Assembly (NCBI RefSeq): GCF_001681715.1
Contig: NZ_LNWY01000005.1
Coordinates: 124,001 to 188,000, forward strand
Source: Tritonibacter mobilis
GTDB lineage: Bacteria > Pseudomonadota > Alphaproteobacteria > Rhodobacterales > Rhodobacteraceae
Direction of reading: 5' to 3'
Length of the DNA: 64,000 nucleotides
Part shown: piece after piece, positions 59,353 to 64,000 of the stretch
Position numbering within the stretch: the first letter of the stretch is position 1
Layout of the letters: every line of letters begins with the position of its first letter
Program-made: the position numbers and the translations under genes
Notes under the pieces: generated by a model
Database searches by the model: none
The model's input: only the letters and a program-made list of their open reading frames with translations
Told to the model about the DNA's origin: nothing

Positions 59353-60034
59353 CGCATTGGACATCCGCAAAGGAGAATTCCGCCTTTCCGGCACCGCCGA
59401 CATCAAAGCCGGCGCACGGGTTGCGGTGATCGGCCCGTCCGGGGCTGGCAAGTCCACCCTTCTCGAGGCGATTGCAGGGTTTCAACCACTCGACAGCGGA
59501 AAGATACTTTGGCGCAGCGACGATCTGACGGCGCGCGCACCGGGAAAGCGCCCCATTGCGATGCTATTTCAGGATGGCAACCTGTTTCCACATTTGACAG
59601 TCGCGCAAAACGCGGGACTAGGGATCAATCCCAATCGCAAACTCACTCCCGACGAAATGAAGACTGTAGAAGTCGCGATATCGCGCGTGGGCTTGAGCGG
59701 CATGGAGGGGCGCAAACCGGCTGAACTGTCGGGAGGGCAGCAAAGCCGGGCCGCACTGGCGCGTGTGTTGGTGCAACAACGCGACCTGTTGCTGTTGGAC
59801 GAACCCTTTGCCGCGCTTGGGCCTGCGCTCAAGGCGGAGATGCTGGATCTGGTCAAGGAGATCGTGGCCGAACGCAATATTACGCTCCTGATGGTAAGCC
59901 ACGATCCAGATGATGCCCGACGTATCACCGACGAGGTCCTGCTCATCGCAGAAGGAAAACTGCATCCTCCCGCCCCAACCGCAGACACATTAGACAATCC
60001 GCCAGCAGCGCTTCGAGAGTATTTGGGAACATGA
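59339..60034 (+). CDS. thiQ: thiamine ABC transporter ATPase
   Basis: This 231-residue ABC ATPase has Walker A GPSGAGKSTLL near 31, signature LSGGQQSRAALARVL near 125 and Walker B LLLLDEPFAALGP near 147, then the switch His in SHDPDDARR. It powers ThiBP uptake of thiamine. The start ATG 59339 overlaps thiP by 14 bases, with GAGGGGGGC upstream. Confidence 0.95.
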   Translation: MLRLNALDIRKGEFRLSGTADIKAGARVAVIGPSGAGKSTLLEAIAGFQPLDSGKILWRSDDLTARAPGKRPIAMLFQDGNLFPHLTVAQNAGLGINPNRKLTPDEMKTVEVAISRVGLSGMEGRKPAELSGGQQSRAALARVLVQQRDLLLLDEPFAALGPALKAEMLDLVKEIVAERNITLLMVSHDPDDARRITDEVLLIAEGKLHPPAPTADTLDNPPAALREYLGT

Positions 60035-60147
60035 GCGGAGCTGGCCACCACCTCAACTTACCTGCTCTGCTTCATTTTTTATGATAGCCCATTTCCCTCA
60101 TTGCACACCTCGCGCTAGAGTTGCGACAATCAGGGAGATCCAGTGAG

Positions 60148-60750
60148 ATGAAGCTCTATTATTCGCCCGCCTCGCCCTTTGTGCGCAAAGTCGTGTTGGT
60201 ACTGCATGAGACTGGCCAGATGGATGACGTCGAATTGCTGCCCGTCAGCACCTCTGTGACCGGGCCAGATTCGGCGCTGGCAGCCAGTAACCCGCTGGCA
60301 AAAATCCCGGCCTTAATCCGCGAAGGCGGCCCGACGCTTTATGACAGCCGGGTCATATGCGAATTTTTAGACGCGCGTGCAGGCGGGGTGCTTTACCGCG
60401 GTGGCTGGGACATGAAAGTTTTGGAAGCCACGGCGGATGGCATCATGGATGCAGCAGTTTCCATGTCCTATGAAAAACGCCTGCGCCCCGCTGAGAAGCA
60501 ATGGGACGCGTGGCTTGAGGGGCAGCTGAGCAAGGTGGTCGGAGCCTGTACCGCAATCGAGACTCGTTGGATGCCATTGCTGTCGGGACCCATAAATATT
60601 GGCCAATTGGCCATTGCCGCAGCTCTGGCTTATGTGGATTTCCGACACCCTGATGCGGGTTGGCGAAACGCCTCGCCCCAGCTGGCAAAGTGGTTTGAGA
60701 CCTTTGAAACACGGCCTTCAATGCAGGCAACTCGACCTGACGCAACCTGA
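60148..60750 (+). CDS. glutathione S-transferase family protein
   Basis: This 200-residue protein has a thioredoxin-like N domain (KLYYSPASPFVRKVVLVLHETG, shown as YYSPASPFVRKVVLV; NPLAKIPALIREGGPTLYDS near 48, shown as NPLAKIPALI; SRVICEFLDARAG) and a helical C domain. It belongs to the YibF-like group. The start ATG 60148 follows GGAGA; the frame is open from 60121. It is unrelated in position to the petABC operon that follows. Confidence 0.87.
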   Translation: MKLYYSPASPFVRKVVLVLHETGQMDDVELLPVSTSVTGPDSALAASNPLAKIPALIREGGPTLYDSRVICEFLDARAGGVLYRGGWDMKVLEATADGIMDAAVSMSYEKRLRPAEKQWDAWLEGQLSKVVGACTAIETRWMPLLSGPINIGQLAIAAALAYVDFRHPDAGWRNASPQLAKWFETFETRPSMQATRPDAT

Positions 60751-60974
60751 AGCAAAGAGTTCACTTCGTTTTAAAGGAGGGTGAGTCAGATAGGAGGCGA
60801 AGGCGCAGCAGTGCAACAGTTCTGTGAAAGAATGCAACACTCAGGCGGGCCTGCGCTGCTTTGACCGCTAGACGAACCCGGTTTGCATCGCTAGACACGC
60901 GGCTGAGTCACCGCGTTTATTGCGGTGTAAGCGCATGTTTGCCCTAAACGGGCGCTGAAACTTGGAGAAAACTC

Positions 60975-61535
60975 GTGTCCCACGCAGAAGACCACGAAGG
61001 AACCCGGAGAGATTTCCTCTACTACGCCACAGCTGGCGCAGGGGCAGTCACCGCGGGTGCCGCCGTTTGGCCACTGGTCAACCAGATGAATCCCTCGGCT
61101 GACGTTCAGGCCCTGTCCTCCATCCTTGTGGACATTTCAGGCGTTGACGTCGGCACACAAATCTCAGTCATGTTCCTCGGCAAACCGGTGTTTATTCGCC
61201 GCCGCACGCAGGAAGAAATTGACGAAGCGCGCGCAGTCGAGATGCAGGAACTGATCGACTCGTCCTCGGAGAACCCCAACAAGCCAGGCACCGATGCTTC
61301 GGATGAAAACCGTACTCTTGACGAGAACGGCGAATGGCTGGTGATGATGGGTGTCTGTACCCACCTCGGCTGTGTACCGCTTGGCGATGGTGCCGGTGAA
61401 TTTAATGGCTGGTTCTGCCCATGCCATGGTTCGCACTACGACACCGCAGGCCGTATCCGCAAAGGTCCCGCACCGCAGAACCTGCACATCCCGGTGGCTG
61501 AGTTCACCGACGAAACCACCATCAAGCTAGGATAA
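60975..61535 (+). CDS. petA: ubiquinol-cytochrome c reductase iron-sulfur subunit (Rieske)
   Basis: This 186-residue protein has a twin-arginine-style N terminus (TRRDFLYY near 10) and one membrane anchor (about 18-37). The Rieske 2Fe-2S site is Cys128, His130 and Cys133 in CTHLGC, and Cys148, Cys150 and His151 in CPCHGSHYD. It transfers electrons from ubiquinol to cytochrome c1. The start is GTG 60975, with GGAG seven bases upstream. It is the first gene of petABC. Confidence 0.97.
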   Translation: MSHAEDHEGTRRDFLYYATAGAGAVTAGAAVWPLVNQMNPSADVQALSSILVDISGVDVGTQISVMFLGKPVFIRRRTQEEIDEARAVEMQELIDSSSENPNKPGTDASDENRTLDENGEWLVMMGVCTHLGCVPLGDGAGEFNGWFCPCHGSHYDTAGRIRKGPAPQNLHIPVAEFTDETTIKLG

Positions 61536-61548
61536 GGGGGTCGCACGC

Positions 61549-62877
61549 ATGTCAGGAATTCCGCACGACCATTACGAACCCAAGACAGGCCCGGAAAAGT
61601 GGCTGCACAGCCGCCTGCCCATCGTCGGCCTCGTCTATGACACCATTATGATCCCCACCCCCAAGAACCTGAACTGGTGGTGGATCTGGGGTATTGTGCT
61701 CGCCTTCTGTCTGGCGCTGCAAATCGTTACCGGTATTGTTCTGGTGATGCATTATACGCCCCACGTAGATCTGGCTTTTGCCTCCGTTGAGCACATCATG
61801 CGCAACGTGAATGGCGGCTATATGATTCGATATCTGCACGCCAACGGCGCTTCGCTGTTCTTTGTGGCGGTTTACATCCACATCTTCCGCGGCCTGTTCT
61901 ACGGCTCTTACAAGGCCCCGCGTGAAATCACGTGGATTGTGGGCATGCTGATCTATCTGATGATGATGGGCACTGCCTTCATGGGTTACGTTCTGCCTTG
62001 GGGCCAGATGTCCTTCTGGGGTGCAACCGTGATCACCGGCCTCTTTGGCGCGATCCCATTCATTGGTGAACCAATCCAAACCTGGCTTCTAGGTGGACCT
62101 GCGGTTGATAACGCAACTCTGAACCGCTTCTTCTCGCTGCACTATCTGCTGCCCTTCGTGATTGCCGCTCTTGTGATCGTTCACATCTGGGCCTTCCACA
62201 CCACGGGCAACAACAACCCCACCGGTGTTGAAGTACGTCGCGGTTCGAAAGAAGAAGCCAAGAAAGACACCCTGCCGTTCTGGCCCTACTTCGTGATCAA
62301 GGATTTCCTTGGCCTCGCGGTGGTATTGGTGATCTTCTGGGCCATCGTCGGCTTCATGCCGAACTACCTTGGTCACCCGGACAACTACATCGAAGCCAAC
62401 CCGCTGCAGACTCCTGCGCACATCGTTCCGGAATGGTACTTCCTGCCCTTCTACGCGATCCTGCGGGCCTTCACCTCTGAGGTCTGGGTTGTGCAGATCG
62501 CGTCCTTTGTGACCGGCGGTATCATAGATGCGAAGTTCTTCGGTGTTCTGGCGATGTTTGGTGCGATTGCTGTTATGGCGCTGGCACCGTGGCTTGATAC
62601 CTCTCGCGTGCGCTCGGGCAAATACCGCCCCCAGTTCAAGTGGTGGTTCCTGCTTCTGGTCATCGACTTCTTCGCCCTGATGTGGCTGGGTGCGATGCCT
62701 GCGGAAGAGCCCTATGCGTCCTTCTCGCTGATCGCTTCTGCCTATTGGTTCGGTTACTTCCTCGTGATCCTGCCGCTCTTGGGTGTGATCGAGAAGCCCG
62801 AAGAGATCCCCGCAACTATCGAAGACGATTTCAATGCCCATTACGGCAAGAAATCCGAAGCTACTCCTGCTGAATAA
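61549..62877 (+). CDS. petB: cytochrome b of the bc1 complex
   Basis: This 442-residue membrane protein binds two b haems with eight hydrophobic helices. Quinol site and haem landmarks include [20 protein letters not shown] (near 42, shown as [14 protein letters not shown]), the haem ligands in HANGAS and [10 protein letters not shown], the [14 protein letters not shown] segment and the C-terminal [10 protein letters not shown]. It oxidises ubiquinol. Twelve bases separate it from petA. Confidence 0.97.
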   Translation: MSGIPHDHYEPKTGPEKWLHSRLPIVGLVYDTIMIPTPKNLNWWWIWGIVLAFCLALQIVTGIVLVMHYTPHVDLAFASVEHIMRNVNGGYMIRYLHANGASLFFVAVYIHIFRGLFYGSYKAPREITWIVGMLIYLMMMGTAFMGYVLPWGQMSFWGATVITGLFGAIPFIGEPIQTWLLGGPAVDNATLNRFFSLHYLLPFVIAALVIVHIWAFHTTGNNNPTGVEVRRGSKEEAKKDTLPFWPYFVIKDFLGLAVVLVIFWAIVGFMPNYLGHPDNYIEANPLQTPAHIVPEWYFLPFYAILRAFTSEVWVVQIASFVTGGIIDAKFFGVLAMFGAIAVMALAPWLDTSRVRSGKYRPQFKWWFLLLVIDFFALMWLGAMPAEEPYASFSLIASAYWFGYFLVILPLLGVIEKPEEIPATIEDDFNAHYGKKSEATPAE

Positions 62878-62895
62878 GAAGAAGGACAGCTACCA

Positions 62896-63687
62896 ATGTT
62901 CAAGAAACTTGTAACCGGTGCTGCTTTCGCTCTGGCACTCGTCCCGGCCGCATCATTCGCGGCTGGAGGTGAGGGTCACATCGAAGACTTCGCCTTCTCG
63001 TTCGAGGGTCCGTTTGGCACCTATGATCAGAACCAGCTTCAGCGTGGCCTTCAGGTCTTCACCGAAGTCTGCGCTGCATGTCATGGTCTGAAACAGGTTC
63101 CGATCCGTACACTTTCAGACGAAAGCGGCCCCGGCATCCCCGAGGATCAGGTGCGCGCGTATGCGGCTGACAATTTCGAGGTGTTCGACGCAGCGCTGGA
63201 CGATTTCCGCCCGGCGACTCCGGTCGATCACTTCCCGGCCAACACCTCTCTGGGTGCACCAGACCTGAGCCTGATGGCAAAGGCCCGTGCTGGCTTTCAC
63301 GGCCCCTATGGTCTGGGTCTGAACCAGTTGTTCAAAGGTATGGGCGGTGCAGAATACATCGCGTCGCTGATGACGGGTTACACTGGCGAGACCAAGGTCG
63401 AAGCAGGCACAACCTTCTATGAGAACACAGCCTTTGCGGGCGGTTGGATTTCCATGGCGCCGCCTTTGGCGGATGAACAGGTCGAGTTCATCGACGGTCA
63501 TGAGAATGATCTGGAAAGCCTGTCAAAAGACGTCGCTGCTTTCCTGATGTGGACAGCAGAACCCAAGATGATGGCCCGGAAACAGGCTGGTTTCATCGGC
63601 GTGCTGTTCCTGACGGTATTGTCAGTGTTGCTGTACCTGACCAACAAGCGTCTGTGGGCCCCGCACAAGGGCAAGAAGACCTCCTGA
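62896..63687 (+). CDS. petC: cytochrome c1 of the bc1 complex
   Basis: This 263-residue protein has a cleaved signal ([18 protein letters not shown]), the haem attachment CAACH (Cys59, Cys62, His63), and a C-terminal anchor ([16 protein letters not shown] near 235). It accepts electrons from the Rieske protein and passes them to cytochrome c. It is the last gene of the operon, closed by a strong terminator. Confidence 0.96.
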   Translation: MFKKLVTGAAFALALVPAASFAAGGEGHIEDFAFSFEGPFGTYDQNQLQRGLQVFTEVCAACHGLKQVPIRTLSDESGPGIPEDQVRAYAADNFEVFDAALDDFRPATPVDHFPANTSLGAPDLSLMAKARAGFHGPYGLGLNQLFKGMGGAEYIASLMTGYTGETKVEAGTTFYENTAFAGGWISMAPPLADEQVEFIDGHENDLESLSKDVAAFLMWTAEPKMMARKQAGFIGVLFLTVLSVLLYLTNKRLWAPHKGKKTS

Positions 63688-63713
63688 GAGGTCTCCTCCT
63701 AACAAGATCAAGA

Positions 63714-63747
63714 AGCCCTCGTATCAGATGATACGGGGGCTTTTTTT
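63714..63747 (+). terminator. Rho-independent terminator of petABC
   Basis: AGCCCTCGTATC (63714-63725) pairs with GATACGGGGGCT (63730-63741), a 12-pair stem with one G-U, followed by a run of T at 63741-63747. Confidence 0.93.
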
Positions 63748-63761
63748 ATCAAGGAGGCCGT

Positions 63762-63822
63762 GAGGGGCCAGCCCCTCTGCGCCTGTGGCGCATTCACCCC
63801 GGGATATTTGGCGTTAGAAGAG
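63762..63822 (+). repeat. dispersed intergenic repeat, copy E
   Basis: GAGGGGCCAGCCCCTC, then GCGCC-TGT-GGCGC, the core CACCCCGGGATATTTGG and tail GTTAGAAGAG. The tail carries, in complement, the stop codon (63814-63816) of the kinase-like gene at the right edge. Confidence 0.65.
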
Positions 63823-64000
63823 ATTGGCCTCAGCAAAAAATCGTGACGGCATGGGCGGATTTTTGGTCATCGAAAGAATGGTCTCAACGCAGGTTTTCAG
63901 AGGCTGGGTACTGTCGAGTGAGACATCATACGAGAGGCCATTATGGACATGTGTAAAGTCCTGCGCGGCGCTTCCAGCGGGGCGATCTCCTCGCGCTGTT
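63814..64000 (-). CDS. C-terminal end of a chloramphenicol phosphotransferase-like kinase (partial)
   Basis: The frame is open from the window edge for 61 codons to a TAA at 63814. It reads ARGDRPAGSAAQDFTHVH, GLSYDVSLDSTQPLKTCV and then a tail ending EANLF. The GDRPxGxA and YDxxLDT pattern is like the C terminus of CPT-type AAA kinases (chloramphenicol phosphotransferase fold). The N-terminal Walker A is outside the window, so this call is tentative. Confidence 0.5.
   Translation of the reverse strand, partial: TARGDRPAGSAAQDFTHVHNGLSYDVSLDSTQPLKTCVETILSMTKNPPMPSRFFAEANLF

Noticed and set aside
60781-60864. Small frame (GTG AGT CAG...) after AAAGGAGG before petA
   Set aside because: The Shine-Dalgarno-like AAAGGAGG abuts the GTG with no spacing, and the 27 residues show no feature.

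Overview
The window looks like chromosomal DNA of a marine alphaproteobacterium of the Roseobacter group (Rhodobacteraceae). Base composition is GC-rich, there is a complete TRAP transporter, and the intergenic spaces carry a GC-rich hairpin repeat ending in a CCCCCGGGATATTT core. That repeat is familiar to me from this family, but I could not check it here. The genus cannot be fixed from the sequence alone. There is no rRNA, prophage, transposase or CRISPR array. Coding density is high, and most genes sit in short operons with ATGA or TGATG overlaps.

Region 1 (1-9914) holds the start of an alpha-2-macroglobulin gene, an orphan hybrid histidine kinase, and a branched-chain amino acid catabolic operon (leucine dehydrogenase, branched-chain keto acid dehydrogenase E1 alpha, E1 beta, E2 and E3) with a divergent Lrp/AsnC regulator. 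Region 2 (9986-21887) is the most intriguing part. An eight-gene minus-strand operon encodes an N-formylglutamate amidohydrolase-like enzyme, a TRAP transporter (Q, M, P) with a DUF4336 protein inside it, a glutamine synthetase-like ligase, an aldehyde dehydrogenase and an iron alcohol dehydrogenase. Divergent from it are an RpiR regulator, a short AMP-forming ligase and a thiolase-like protein that lacks some canonical catalytic residues. Together the ligase, two dehydrogenases and amidase would fit a gamma-glutamylated amino-alcohol degradation route (inference).

Region 3 (21955-30621) has the divergent katG/oxyR peroxide defence pair, then an acyl-CoA cluster (enoyl-CoA hydratase, fused ADP-forming acyl-CoA synthetase, SelW/Rdx-like protein, acyl-CoA dehydrogenase) divergent from a GlxA-type AraC regulator. 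Region 4 (30643-43080) is mixed: a membrane protein, arsenate reductase, adenine deaminase overlapping AMP nucleosidase, an HU protein, an EamA exporter, MsrB-MsrA, a lone HyuA-like protein, QueG, a glutathione transferase and MtgA.

Region 5 (43232-56352) carries glutamate synthase (gltB, gltD), uppP, an NDUFA9-like protein, two identical tandem tRNA-Leu(CAG) genes each with its own promoter, an HxlR regulator with a perfect palindromic operator candidate facing a secreted SnoaL-like protein, a chemoreceptor and aroC. Region 6 (56353-64000) has an inverted pair of the intergenic repeat, a TPP riboswitch in front of thiBPQ, a glutathione transferase, the cytochrome bc1 operon petABC with a strong terminator, and the 3' end of a kinase-like gene running off the right edge. 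Gene starts given here were chosen from ribosome binding sites, signal peptides and overlaps, and are often shorter than the longest possible reading frame.
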